Part shown: piece after piece, positions 47,020 to 57,127 of the stretch
Layout of the letters: every line of letters starts with the position of its first letter
Position numbering within the stretch: position 1 is the stretch's first letter
Assembly: GCA_012845835.1 (NCBI GenBank)
Contig: JABAKD010000030.1
Coordinates: 9,647,805 to 9,711,804 of the forward strand
DNA from: Undaria pinnatifida
Taxonomy: Eukaryota; Sar; Phaeophyceae; Laminariales; Alariaceae
DNA length: 64,000 nt
Direction of reading: 5' to 3'
Position numbers and translations under genes: made by a program
Notes under the pieces: model-generated
What the model was told of the DNA's origin: nothing
Databases searched by the model: none
The model's input: only the letters and a program-made list of their open reading frames with translations

Positions 47020-47331
47020 TCATCTCTGCAACTGCTCCAACTCGCGGCGGGTCAGTTCTTCCCAGTTCTGGTCGCTGTATCGTACTCGCCAGTAGCGGTT
47101 TCTGCAGTCGTACACTTGACCTTGCAGTCTGAGACCACTGCCAATGTCTTTCCAGATGGTGAAACCTATTGGGAATAGGGTCAAGGCTTGGCGTCGAGAG
47201 AGAGCGGTACGAGGCTCGACTGAGACGGGGACTGAATCGCTCGCAGGTTGGGGGTTGTACAAATGCCATAGTGCAATATAGCCATCTAGCGGCAAGGGGG
47301 TGAAACTCTTTAGCATCTCATTCTCAGACAA
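47020..47331 (-). pseudogene. Tudor/chromo-like domain fragment of a retroelement
   Basis: A 103-codon minus-strand frame contains GFTIWKDIGSGLRLQGQVYD and then YWRVRYSDQNWEELTRREL. The pattern G..V.K.F..G...G.V......Y.V.Y.D...EEL is common in small SH3-like barrels that accompany stramenopile retroelements; this is family knowledge from memory. Its orientation is opposite to the integrase, as for the reverse transcriptase fragment. Confidence 0.4.
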
Positions 47332-47558
47332 CCAGCCCGACTCTACCCCATCATTCGACCTCCCCTTGTATTTCCACCTAGCGGTACCGAAGGGGGGCTT
47401 TGCTAGGCGACAACTAACAACCCACCGAACGAGAATGTATGGGAGTGCTGTGGGCAGTAGATCACTTTCGACCCTTTTTAGCTGGTAGGCAGTTTAAGGT
47501 AGTGACCGACTGCTCTGCGATAACCTGACTGTTTCTAAGTCGCGAGCTCTGCCCTAAG

Positions 47559-47951
47559 GTGCATAGATTGGCACTCAGGCTTACGGAATACGACATGTTG
47601 CTGGAATGGCGAGCGGGCGTGCAACACGTAGTACCAGACGCCCTGCCACGACTGCCACATGCTAAGGACACCCCAGCCGATGTAGATGACTCGTTCCCCG
47701 ATGATTTCACGCCAGGAGCACCATCCGACTTCCTAGGACCCCGTGGGCCGAGTCTAGATGGCGTGTGGTTAGCAGAGATCGACGCGGTAGGTGGGGCGGG
47801 GGCTGACAGCGACCATCCCCCTTTAGAGCTTTCGTCAGCACCGCCGGTCCATGATGCTAACGACGCTTGTCTCCTTGTCCTACGAGCCCTGCCCATTGCG
47901 ACGTGTGCGGTGCTAGATGCAGACTCTATTACGCTGCGCCGGGGAAGCTGA
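47559..47951 (+). pseudogene. Gypsy RNase H C-terminus and linker
   Basis: The frame begins MHRLALRLTEYDMLLEWRAG then VQHVVPDALPRLP, which is the diagnostic end of the Ty3/gypsy RNase H domain (R..RW.L.L.EY...I....G..N.VADALSR). An acidic linker of about 80 residues follows (ADVDDSFPDDF..). The catalytic N-terminal half is not present in frame upstream. Confidence 0.75.
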
Positions 47952-48500
47952 GCCCGTACCCCTTCGGTACGGCTACGTCCACTCGGCGACGTCCAGCTGC
48001 CTCCCATGGAGCAATTGGGGGACCCGGGTGATAACCACCCCGGCACACTCACGCCGGTCGAGCCACCCCCGCCTTCGCCATCGCCCACGAAGACCCTGCC
48101 ACCCCCGTTCCACACCAGCAGTAGCGATCTCAGCGACGATCTTGGGGAAGTGCTTTCAGCAGGGGGGGGAGGTTCCTTGCTCGTCGGAAGCCCACCAAGT
48201 CATGGAGACACCGGCCATCCACCGGGCGGTGCAAGTTCTCACCAACCCCGCAGCCCTCGCGCGACGACAACAGGACGACGGCCGTTTGGGTCAGGTTTGC
48301 AAGAGTTTGTGTGATAGTAGTGGTACAGGCGAAGGGGGAGTTGACACGACCAGTTATGGTTTAGCGATGACGATGTAGTCCGGTATACCGACGAACAAGG
48401 CAGAAAGCTGCCAGCCTTCCCCGAATCCATGATAGCCGATGTACTCGCTTTGGTGCATACTCTATACGGGCATGCGGAAGTAGGGACCACTTTGGCCTTG
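47640..48500 (+). repeat. Duplicated linker block, copy 1
   Basis: This segment, from CCACATGCTAAGGACACC to GATGTACTCGCTTTGGTGC, recurs nearly identically at 50695-51495 in the same orientation. The copies differ by a small number of substitutions and one short indel near 47955/50996. Copy 1 continues into the integrase; copy 2 does not. Confidence 0.88.
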
Positions 48501-49505
48501 GTGAGGGATCACTTTCACTGGCCTGCGGTCACTGGCGACACTCGACAATACGTGTTATAGTGCGGGTGCCGGAGACGCATTAGACCGAACAGCAGATGTA
48601 TCGCGTTGTTGCCCGGACGACCGCTAGAACCGTGGGATGAACTGCAGATGGATATTTTAAACATAGACACGCCTTCTCTTTTCCGGCAACAAGTATGTTC
48701 TACTGGTAGTAGATCGAGCCTCCAAGTTCCCATTCGGATTCCCTCTAGAAACCAAGCATGCAGTAGGCGTGGCACGGGTCCTGGCCGAGTTGTGTCTTAC
48801 TTTTGGGGTACCTCGCGTGATCCGTTGTGATGGCGGCAAAGAGTTTGGAGCAGAAGTAGTGACACGCTTATGCCGTTGGCTGCACGCAGACATAGTGTTC
48901 GGCCCAGCCGATCACCCACGTGGTCAAGGAGTTGTCGAAAGGTCGGGGGGTTGGTTGCAAGAGCTATTAGCAGGGTTATGTCGCTCGTGGCCAGAGAGGT
49001 GGGACGAATACGTGTCACCATTTGGATCAAGCGCACTTTGCCAGATGTCTCCCTCCCCTCGAACATGACCCCCTTCGAGCTGCTGTTTGGCCGTAAACCC
49101 CGCACCTCGTTAGATCCCTTGGTACCCTTGTCAGCGGAGACAGAACAAAGTGTTGGCCTAGACAACTTCGTGGAGCGACGCAAACAGAAACTCCGAGAAG
49201 CCCGTCTTGCGCTCGAGAAGCAGCACAATTTGAGGGTAACCGCGAGGGCCCGCGCCAACGCTTCCATTGCAAGGCCTTCAGCCGGAGCCGCTCTCGAGAA
49301 AGGAAGCCTCGTGTTGGTGCGCGAGTCCGAGAGCAGCAGACATCGTGACAATAGATGGCGGAAACTTCAACATGGCCACAACACAGGCGCTTGGAGAGTC
49401 ACGGACGTATTACAGACAGGCCTTAGCATGCAAGTAACGATGCGGGGTAAAATACAATGCTCCCGAAATGTGTCCACAGCAGGCGTAAAGCCATACTACC
49501 TTTGA
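48375..49505 (+). pseudogene. Gypsy integrase (zinc finger, core and C-terminal region), frameshifted
   Basis: Three frames contribute. ALVHTLYGHAEVGTT..RDHF and HWPAVTGDTRQYV is the H..H..C..C zinc finger, broken by a TAG near 48558. PLEPWDELQMDIL holds the first core Asp. VPRVIRCDGGKEFG has the second Asp and HPRGQGVVER the Glu of the DDE triad (frame from 48769). A later frame gives NMTPFELLFGRKP and a C-terminal region ending VSTAGVKPYYL. Frame changes near 48680 and 49030 make it non-functional as read. The catalytic residues themselves are intact. Confidence 0.82.
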
Positions 49506-49825
49506 CCCCTTACTCTGAGACATTCACTAGGTGCTGGGGCAGTCCTCATGCAGACCATCGACGGGGTATATCGTGTGATTGCTTTTGCTACTCTCGCACG
49601 GATGCCCGCCTACGGTGCTAGCATAGGTATGTAGTTCAAACGTGCTGTTGAGATCAGGGAATGCGGGCACGGTAGGAGAAGCTAGCGTTGAAAGCAACGA
49701 CTGAAACGCCTGCTCCTCCTGAAACCCTCAAACGATACGGTTTTTGCGCGCGCGTTTGAATGAAGTCCTTATTGCGGAGGATGTCGGTGAGAGGGGCGGC
49801 GGTCAGACTATAGTTGGGCACAAAC

Positions 49826-50345
49826 TTAGTCAGCCAGACCTAGGAAAGTACGGAGTTGTTCGACTGTCTGGGGGCGAGGCATGCTTGCAATGGCTTCCAA
49901 CTTGGTCGGGGCGGGGTGTAGGCCGGTGCTATCGATGATCATTCCAAGGAATTCTTGTGGGGAGGACCCAAAAATACTCTTTGCGAAATTGACTGACAGT
50001 CCGCCGCTAGAAGACGCGTCAGGACTAGCGTGAGTGTGGCCAAATGCTCCTCCCAGGTGCTGCTCGCTATTAGAATGTCGTCGAGCCAACTGAACACTCC
50101 CTCAAGGTACGCCGACGCTAATTTAACTCACCGCGTGAAAGCCGAAGGCAGTACTGTCAAGCCCAACCCTGCCCTAGTGAATTCGTACAGCAATCCGTCT
50201 GCATCTCTGAAAGCGGTTTTGTAGCGGTCTTTCTCTGCAATCTCGATTTGGTGAAAGCCGGAAGCGAGGTCTAACTGGGTGGGATATCGTTTGCCTTTCA
50301 ACCCATCGAAACGGTCTGCATATCACCAAGATGTCAACACTACTA
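49826..50345 (-). pseudogene. Gypsy reverse transcriptase fragment, inverted relative to integrase
   Basis: The minus strand reads KRYPTQLDLASGFHQIEIAE then KDRYKTAF, the first RT catalytic block. After a TGA near 50132 come SWLDDILIASSTWEEHL, the second block with LDD in place of Y-x-DD, and then FLGMIIDSTGLHPAPTKLEA, PQTVEQLRTFLGLAD. One internal stop and one or two frame changes are present. The RT lies between the integrase and the duplicated linker block, in the wrong orientation for a working element. Confidence 0.8.
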
Positions 50346-50694
50346 TCACACAAACTCTTGCGAACCTGACAAATATGGGCGTTGTCCTGTTGTCGTCGTG
50401 CGAGGGCTGCGGGGTTGGTGAGAACTTCCACCGCCCGGCGGATGACCGGTGTCTCCCATGGCTTGGTGGGCTTCCGACGAGCGAGGAGCCAGGGGGTGCA
50501 AGACTCGTTGATCAACGGAAGTTCAAGCTCACCATCTATGCAGGCTGATACTCGCTTGGGGTCGATGGGGAATACACCGTCTTCGATGAAAGTCCCAAGC
50601 GGGCGACTGAGCTGTTGCTTCTGTAGGGATCCCAGCGTCCCCAAGTTGGCGTTAGTTGCCTGTACCTTGGTGACTGGTTCCGTCCTGCTTGTAT

Positions 50695-51495
50695 GCCACA
50701 TGCTAAGGACACCCAAGCCGATGTAGATGACTCGTTCCCCGATGATTTCACATCAGGAGCACCATCCGACTTCCTAGGACCCCGTGGGCCGAGTCTAGAT
50801 GGCGTGTGGTTAGCAGAGATCGACGCGGTAGGTGGGGCGGGGGCTGACAGCGACCATCCCCCTTTAGAGCTTTCGTCAGCACCGCCGGTCCATGATGCTA
50901 ACGACGCTTGTCTCCTTGTCCTACGAGCCCTGCCCATTGCGACGTGTGCGGTGCTAGATGCAGACTCTATTACGCTGCGCCGGGGAAGCTGAGCCCCTTC
51001 GGTACGGCTACGTCCACTCGGCGACGTCCAGCTGCCTCCCATGGAGCAATTGGGGGACCCGGGTGATAACCACCCCGGCACACTCACGCCGGTCGAGCCA
51101 CCCCCGCCTTCGCCATCGCCCACGAAGACCCTGCCACCCCCGTTCCACACCAGCAGTAGCGATCTCAGCGACGATCTTGGGGAAGTGCTTTCAGCAGGGG
51201 GGGGAGGTTCCTTGCTCGTCGGAAGCCCACCAAGTCATAGAGACACCGGCCATCCACCGGGCGGTGCAAGTTCTCACCAACCCCGCAGCCCTCGCACGAC
51301 GACAACAGGACGACGGCCGTTTGGGTCAGGTTTGCAAGAGTTTGTGTGATAGTAGTGGTACAGGCGAAGGGGGAGTTGACACGACCAGTTATGGTTTAGC
51401 GATGATGATGTAGTCCGGTATACCGACGAACAAGGCAGAAAGCTGCCAGCCTTCCCCGAATCCATGATAGCCGATGTACTCGCTTTGGTGCGTAC
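50695..51495 (+). repeat. Duplicated linker block, copy 2
   Basis: This is the direct repeat of 47640-48500. On its left it abuts the inverted RT segment, and on its right it jumps straight to sequence homologous to the integrase C-terminus (LSMQLTMRG..VSTADVKPYYL), skipping the integrase core. Confidence 0.88.
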
Positions 51496-51497
51496 TT

Positions 51498-51785
51498 AGC
51501 ATGCAACTAACGATGCGAGGTAGAAAACAACGCACCCGAAATGTGTCCACAGCAGACGTAAAGCCATACTACCTCCGACCCCTTACTCTGAGACATTCAC
51601 TAGCTGACGAGTTTGCACAGTATGCTTGGGGTTCCGACTTCAGAGGGGCGTTGGAAGCGGTAAATTCTTCGCTAGTGAATATCTCAGAGTAAGGGGTCGG
51701 AGAGAGTATGGCTTTACGTCTGCTGTGGACACATTTCGGGTGCGATGTTTTCTACCTCGCATCGTTACATGCATGCTAAGGCCTG
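51498..51785. repeat. Fold-back of the integrase 3' end
   Basis: About 100 bp at 51498-51600 reappear inverted at 51675-51785 (CACCCGAAATGTGTCCACAG and its complement flank the loop). The ~70-bp loop encodes nothing recognisable. It adds to the evidence for local inversion within this retroelement. Confidence 0.75.
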
Positions 51786-51865
51786 TCTGTAATTCTTCCG
51801 TGACTCTCCAAGGGCCTTTGTGGTGGTCATGTGAAACCCGACTTCAATTCTTGGATTGGACACCA

Positions 51866-52376
51866 TGTTACGAATCGTGCCCTAGTGCAGCGAGGTCTAG
51901 AGTCAAGGCGAAACAGACAAAGATATCTACCTACTAGCATCGCAGGATCCGCACATGGGCTATGTCTGTAGCACGCCTCAGATATTTATAATGACTGACT
52001 TCCGAAGGACCGATACGACCGAGTCCAGAGGGCGCTCGTACGTCCCTCGGGGGAAGAGAGCAAGTACCCTGTGCAGGTGCTCAAGGTATGAAGTCTCCCA
52101 AGAAAGTAGCACACGTAGGACAATACGATATTGAAGATGCATATTGACCGGTCAATACGTGCGCTATTTTCGTATCGATTGGTATTGACAACATCAGTCT
52201 GTGTAGATGGTAACGTGATTGCTTATTCGCAGGGTCTATGAACGTGAACCCATGGAATTGTGTCCGGGTGGGGCAGCCACACCCGACTTTGGGAGGGGGC
52301 GTAAATAGCGCGGCCCCTACTATCACGAAAACGCCTCTGTCATAGTAACTGTTGACATTGCCACGGAACCGTAACA
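51866..52376 (+). repeat. 3' LTR
   Basis: The 511-bp repeat begins TGTTACGAATCGTGCCCTAG and ends CGGAACCGTAACA. It is collinear with the left LTR apart from an insertion at about 52105-52199 and scattered substitutions. Confidence 0.88.
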
Positions 52377-52379
52377 CAC

Positions 52380-52911
52380 GCACATAGAGCAGCGTCTGCA
52401 GGCGTGTGAGACAAACAAAAACACACACGATTCCCCCCCCCCACCCTCCAGTATAGGAGATGGGGGTAGTGGGTTGTCTGAGATTCAGATCCGCGCGCAC
52501 CAAGGTGATGGAATACCGCCAACATAGTGAGTGAGTGTTTATGTGTGCGCCTTGGGGTAACCAGTTCCGGGATTCGAAACCCGAAAACCGAACTTGCGAT
52601 GGGGTTCCCATACGAGTGAAGGGAGCGGACACGAACGAATGAACGAACGAACAAACTTTTGGGACATGCGTTGGTCTGGAGTACCTGCTGCTACCTGGTA
52701 TATATAGTTTCCGGTGCTATGCCTAGCAGAAACCACACACCAGCAGGTAACATATATTTCGCGCTCTCCTGAAGTCCACCGGAGGTACCGGGCACGGCCG
52801 CCTGTATTGGCTAGTTATTGCAGTCAAGTCAGAGGTCAAGAGTTAGAGCTAATAATCCCGAACCCTATCGTTACAAACGGTTGCCATAACGTGAAGACTA
52901 AATAGAACTAC
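52380..52911. other. No gene seen
   Basis: Unique spacer to the right of the retrotransposon with a poly-C run at 52432 and ACGAACGAACGA words at 52632. Confidence 0.5.
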
Positions 52912-53080
52912 CATTGTAAGTACTACAAGGGCTCCGCTTCGCGGGCGGCTGACGCCGCCCGCTATGCTCGCGCACGGCAAGGGAGAACGCAACAAAAAAC
53001 ATGTAGGTTTAAAGGGGACAGAAAGAAGAGGCCCATGATTTGGTGCGAACAGCGATTTGATAATGCCAAGAGCTGCTTAG
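52912..53080 (+). repeat. CAAGGGCTCCGC-hairpin repeat, copy 1
   Basis: ACAAGGGCTCCGCTTCGCGG opens a GCGGGCGGC..GCCGCCCGC hairpin, and AATGCCAAGAG follows ~130 bp later. A tRNA-like B box (GGGTTCGGGAT) lies upstream on the minus strand near 52865. Confidence 0.55.
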
Positions 53081-53479
53081 AGCAATTTTCCCTGCAGCTG
53101 TTGTGCTCAGCTGTGCTGTGTACTTTTGTTACCGGTGTTACGTTCTGATCTGCAGTACGGGGGTAATTTGCGTGGGGGGAAAAAACAGGGGGCCGTGAAA
53201 GATCAAATACATGTAGAAAAAGAAAGAAGAAAAAGTAATACACAACAACACTTACTTATTATTATACCCAGTACTGCTCTATGTTCGAAAGAAAGCACAC
53301 AGCGCAGCACGACACGGCACCGCAGCGAAGGGCACGGCACCGCACCGCACGGCTCCGCACGGTTCCGCACGGCGCTAAGCTGCGCTGCTGGGCTATATAT
53401 AGCCGGACTGATCTGAGCTGGGCGTGCATTGTGATCATACTGATGGTATGTATGTACAAACCTGGTATAGTAGTACGGG
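53081..53479. other. Low-complexity CGGCACCGCA words
   Basis: GCACGGCACCGCACCGCACG runs at 53300-53385 resemble the GCAGGGCATCGCAGGGCACT words within the 4-kb repeat (5215-5290). No gene. Confidence 0.5.
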
Positions 53480-53650
53480 TATGTACTATAAGCCTCAAGG
53501 TCTTCTCGATGGTTCGAATCCCGGTGTCATCGGGGGAAAAAATGATCCTCATAGAAAAAATAATAGATATCAATGTGACTTTGAGGTCTTCCAGTAGATA
53601 GACTGTCCGCTTATAAGCCTGGTTTTTGTTGGTTGAATCCAGGGGTCATA
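53480..53650 (+). repeat. Two tRNA-like B-box segments
   Basis: GATGGTTCGAATCCCGGTGT (53509) and TAGACTGTCCGCTTATAAGC..GGTTGAATCCAGGGGTCAT (53597-53650) are related tRNA-like pieces, each followed by an A-rich run. A third member is at 55397-55455. Confidence 0.4.
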
Positions 53651-53739
53651 TGAAAAAAAAAAAATCCTCATAAAAAAAATACAAGGTTCAGGTCGGGACG
53701 GGTTTTATTGTCGGGTCACAACGGGATGCATGGGAATGC

Positions 53740-53900
53740 AATGTGCCGGGATACTTTGGCCGGGTTGCCGGGACTAAGTTTTTTGCCGGTACCGCCTTCG
53801 CGGTATCCGGGACAATCTAAACATGCTGGTACATTTTCGCCGGGAACGCAACATGCCGGGACCGCCTTCGGCGGTACCCGGTACAGCAAAATGTGCCGGT
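53740..53900. repeat. Tetraloop hairpins CCGCC-TTCG-GCGG, first cluster
   Basis: Units such as GGGACCGCCTTCGGCGGTAC (53857) and GGTACCGCCTTCGCGGTATC form stems capped by TTCG and alternate with GCCGGGA/TGCCGGT words. The cluster shares its word set with 54780-55260. Confidence 0.75.
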
Positions 53901-54364
53901 ACTTTGTCGCCGGGAACGCAATATGCCGGAAATTGGTGCGAATGAAGTAAACCAGCTAGCTAGCTTAACCGGTAGAACGGTTGGCTTCGCCAGGTCATCA
54001 GAGGGGGACGGTTGCACCCGAACCAGGCACAGACACCTCGGCGACGCGGCCCCTGCACTACTTTTAGCACTGGGGTTCCCATCCGAAGCGCTCATTGTTC
54101 TGCTGGACCGCACATGCTAGGAGGTGTGGGCAGGTGGCTGGTGTTGGTCTGCACGGCTGCCGTCCACCCAATAAAAAATGGTTCTGCCGAAAAGGCACCC
54201 GCATCGAACAAAAAGAAAAAAAACAAGTGGACCTCACAGCACCGAAAAAAAAAACTTCTGCAGAATGAAAAAAAAAACACTCGAAAGAAAAAAAAAAACC
54301 CGTTTGGAAGGAAACGAACCCCGCACTTAAATCTTGTAGATAGAGTTACATATCATCTCCCAAA

Positions 54365-54448
54365 TGTTAAGGAATTAGTGGGGTATTAGTCCGTTTGACC
54401 ACTTGCAAAAGGTTAACCAATAGCTTCCCCAAACTAAGCCTTATAACA
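54365..54448 (+). repeat. 84-bp direct repeat with TG..CA ends, copy 1
   Basis: It begins TGTTAAGGAATTAGTGGGGT and ends GCCTTATAACA, with 5-bp inverted ends TGTTA/TAACA like a miniature LTR. The second copy (54651-54734) differs at one base. Confidence 0.85.
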
Positions 54449-54589
54449 CTCTCCCCCCCTGAAACGGCGGGATAGCAGGTCGGCCGGATATACGGGCGGA
54501 CCTGTCAATTATCCAAGCCGTTTCATTCCCTGGGGATACCAGGAAGAGTATTTTTCAAGTTCGCCATGGGGAAATCTGAAAAGTTTATT

Positions 54590-54750
54590 ATGGTGGATGT
54601 GGGGATCGAACCCACGACCCAAAAACCCATGGTCTGTCGACGACGCCATTTGTTAAGGAATTAGTGGGGTATTAGTCCGTTTGACCACTTGCAAAAGGTT
54701 AACCAATAGCTTACCCAAACTAAGCCTTATAACACAAACCACTCGGCCAG
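54590..54750 (-). tRNA. tRNA-Ser/Leu-like remnant split by an 84-bp repeat
   Basis: The minus strand has a D-arm-like TGGCCGAGTGGTT at about 54750-54733. After the 84-bp repeat come AATGGCGTCGTCGACAGACC, then GTGGGTTCGATCCCCACATC and CACCA. The T-arm GTGGG-TTCGATC-CCCAC is perfect, but the acceptor arms do not pair, so I call it a pseudo-tRNA or an element-borne tRNA fragment rather than a working gene. Confidence 0.4.
54651..54734 (+). repeat. 84-bp direct repeat with TG..CA ends, copy 2
   Basis: Same unit as 54365-54448. It sits exactly between two parts of a tRNA-like sequence read on the minus strand: ACTGGCCGAGTGGTT on its right and the T-arm on its left. Confidence 0.85.
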
Positions 54751-54779
54751 TCAGCAGTGAAGAAGTGCACGAAATCCCG

Positions 54780-55260
54780 GCAATCCATTAAACCGGTACT
54801 TTTTGGGCGGTATCCGGTACGTACAGTAGGTGGCCCTATAATATATTGCGGGTATGTATGTGTCACCAAAATTTACCCGCACTATTATACCGGGCACCCG
54901 CATTATTATATAAAAACCGGCCACCATAGAGGGGTCTATATTGTGCTAAACGATTTCACCTGCGCAATATCGGACACCCGCACTATATGACCCGCATTAT
55001 ATAGGGCCACCTATTGTACTCTAAAATGAACCGGTACTTATTTGTCGGGATTGCAATATTATATGCCGGTACCCTTTTTTTTGGGCGGTATCCGGGATTC
55101 GAAAATCACGTAGGTTCATCCGGGCCCTAGTGCCATTTGTCGGGATATCTTAAACGGTTACCGGGACTGCGTTTTTTGCCGGTACCGCCTTCGGCGGTAT
55201 CCGGGACCACCTAAATATATATGCCGGGATATGCCGGTATTATCCCGGATCTCGCCTACT
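54780..55260. repeat. Tetraloop hairpins and GCCGGTAC words, second cluster
   Basis: Contains GGTACCGCCTTCGGCGGTAT (about 55180) plus many CCGGTAC and CCGGGA words. A further internal inverted pair (AGGTGGCCCTATAATATA near 54827 and TATATAGGGCCACCT near 54997) brackets 190 bp. Confidence 0.7.
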
Positions 55261-55396
55261 AGGTAGCCTAGGGTGGGATTTTGACGTCGGGATTTATCCC
55301 GATCTGAACCCTGAAAAAATTGATACATATTGGTAAAAAAGTAGTACTGGTAGATACGTACACCACTGCTGCTGTGACATATTGTGGTCTAGTACA

Positions 55397-55455
55397 TAGA
55401 CTGTCCGCTTATAATCCTGGTGACCTTCGCTGGTGGTTCGAATCCGGTTGTCATC
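55397..55455 (+). repeat. tRNA-like SINE head
   Basis: TAGACTGTCCGCTTATAATC then GGTGGTTCGAATCCGGTTGT matches the segment at 53597 and is followed by an A run, the usual layout of a short Pol III retroelement. Confidence 0.4.
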
Positions 55456-55520
55456 GAAAAAAAAATTATCCTCGTGAAAAATCAATATTTATTTTAAAGA
55501 AATATTTCAAAGACGTCAGT

Positions 55521-56498
55521 CAGCCGTGAGTTCGACGAATTTCAGGTCAATACTCATATTTGCAAGCTGCGTTGTTGGTACTTGTAATGTACTATATCTT
55601 TGATCTCACAGCCGAAGTGTATTTGAATATTATTCGTGACCTAAACCTCCTAAAAAATCTCCCCCCCCCCCCCCCCTCTTGCTCCCTTACTCAAACGCCC
55701 CACCAAATATCGAAATCCGCCACATTGATAAACACTTCACGCACAGGATATCACCTCATTATCTTTCGAGAGCCATCCATGCCGCTGTGTTTCCCCCCCC
55801 CCGCCCCCCCCCCCCCCCCCCGCCTCGAACGCCCCCTTCTTCCCCATCACCCGCACCTTCGCCTAGACCTAGCACCACACGTATAACAAACCCCTCACCT
55901 AAAGCCCTTCCCCCCCCCCCCCCCCCCCCCCCCCCGCCCCCGCCCCCCAACCCATCCCAACCCCACCCCCTCGAACACTCCACCCTCTCTTTACTCACTG
56001 ATTGTACGACTTACCCCAGGATATACACGATAAACTGATGTATTATTTCCAAAAATGTCACATTTATCCCCTCGAAATAATGCATAGTTTCCAGGCACAT
56101 ATCGAGCTGCCCCCCCCCCCCCGCCCCCAATAATATACTGGTGCCAAAACCGTCAGATTTATCCCCTCGGAAGGATTTATAGCTTACATGCACAAATTGC
56201 CCCTTCTCCCCCCCCCCCCCCCCCGCCCCCCTCCAAACCCGCTCGCTTTTGATCAAAACCAGGCCCCCCTTTCCCTTCACAGCTGTCAGATTTTGTCCCC
56301 CTCAGAAACGGGTTTTATAGTTTCCGCGCACAGACTGACTAAAATCATCCTGTTGACCCTGATAGCTACACTGTAGTTGTAAGGGGAGCCGCCGACCTAT
56401 ATCCTTAATGAGGACACACAACTCGTAATGCGCGCGATCGGAGTATCACACACAGCTTGCAAAGATGAGTTTCGACAAAATCTTCGATCTCACAGCTG
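55521..56498 (+). mobile_element. TIR element with poly-C interior (family II), copy 1
   Basis: The left end CAGCCGTGAGTTCGACGAAT and the right end ..TCTTCGATCTCACAGCTG form ~46-bp imperfect TIRs, with GCAAGCTGC/GCAGCTTGC at their inner edges. The interior has several uninterrupted C runs (about 55663, 55793, 55909, 56111, 56210) on the plus strand. No transposase. Confidence 0.7.
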
Positions 56499-56645
56499 GA
56501 GTGTATTTTAATTTTTATAATATATGGGTGAATTTTTATTGGGAGGGGTCTTATTTTTTGTCCACTATTATAATGATAAGTGTTGGTATTTTTACTTTAT
56601 TTAGGTGGGGAATTCTAAGTTAGATCAAACGTCACATCTATTTTA

Positions 56646-56785
56646 TACATTTACAAGGGCTCCGCATGGGCGCCGGCATTCGCCGGCGCCCATGATTCGG
56701 GTAGGGCAGGGCAGCACTTCGACCACTTAAGGTGTAGCTGTCCGATTTGGCATGCATTGAACTTTAAAGTAATGCCAAGAGTTTC
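56646..56785 (+). repeat. CAAGGGCTCCGC-hairpin repeat, copy 2
   Basis: ACAAGGGCTCCGC precedes the hairpin GGGCGCCGGC-ATTC-GCCGGCGCCC and AATGCCAAGAG at 56772. It marks the left end of the right 4-kb block. The matching hairpin ends the left block at 6605-6642. Confidence 0.6.
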
Positions 56786-56881
56786 ATACGAACATGGGAT
56801 TCTGAAAGTCATGCTTTGACAGAAGAAAAAACGTAATATTATACAATAAAGAAGGCAAGGATAGGCGAAACAAACTATTAA

Positions 56882-57127
56882 ATGCGCCGTCAAGTAAAAG
56901 TTGACGACTATCAAACAAAAATACCGAAAAGAGTATTATTGAGAACCTGCGTCGCCTCTAGGCGAAACAAAAGAGGCCTTGGCATTAATGAAGAGACTGC
57001 ACTGCTGTCCCCGTGGCAATGGAGGTTCGAAGTCGACAGGATGCAAAGTCGGTTTGCATCAAACGTCGACATGAGGACATGTCAGCCGGCGAGGTTTTGG
57101 AAGAAGATTGCTTTGTTTGTTACGTGA
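56882..57127 (+). other. Short conserved ORF in the 4-kb repeat (right copy)
   Basis: Partner of 6170-6415, starting MRRQVKVDDYQTKIPKRVLL. The two copies differ at residues 8-9 and one later Ser/Arg. Function unknown, and coding status unproven. Confidence 0.35.

Larger units (their letters stand above)
45723..52376 (+). mobile_element. Ty3/gypsy LTR retrotransposon, rearranged and defective
   Basis: Two direct LTRs (45723-46143 and 51866-52376) start TGTTGCG/TGTTACG and end CGTAACA. They are flanked by CACG on both sides, a likely 4-bp target duplication (or ACACG if the end is shifted by one). Inside lie an RNase H tail, the integrase zinc finger and core on plus, reverse transcriptase on minus, and a duplicated 0.8-kb block. 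I found no convincing gag, protease or primer-binding site. The order LTR - ? - RNase H - IN - (RT inverted) - duplicate of linker - LTR is not functional and implies internal inversion and duplication, or nested insertion of a relative. Confidence 0.85.

Noticed and set aside
50174-50716. 180-codon minus ORF as an intact gene
   Set aside because: It is a frame-shifted mixture of gypsy linker and RT sequence. The RT motifs are in a neighbouring frame.
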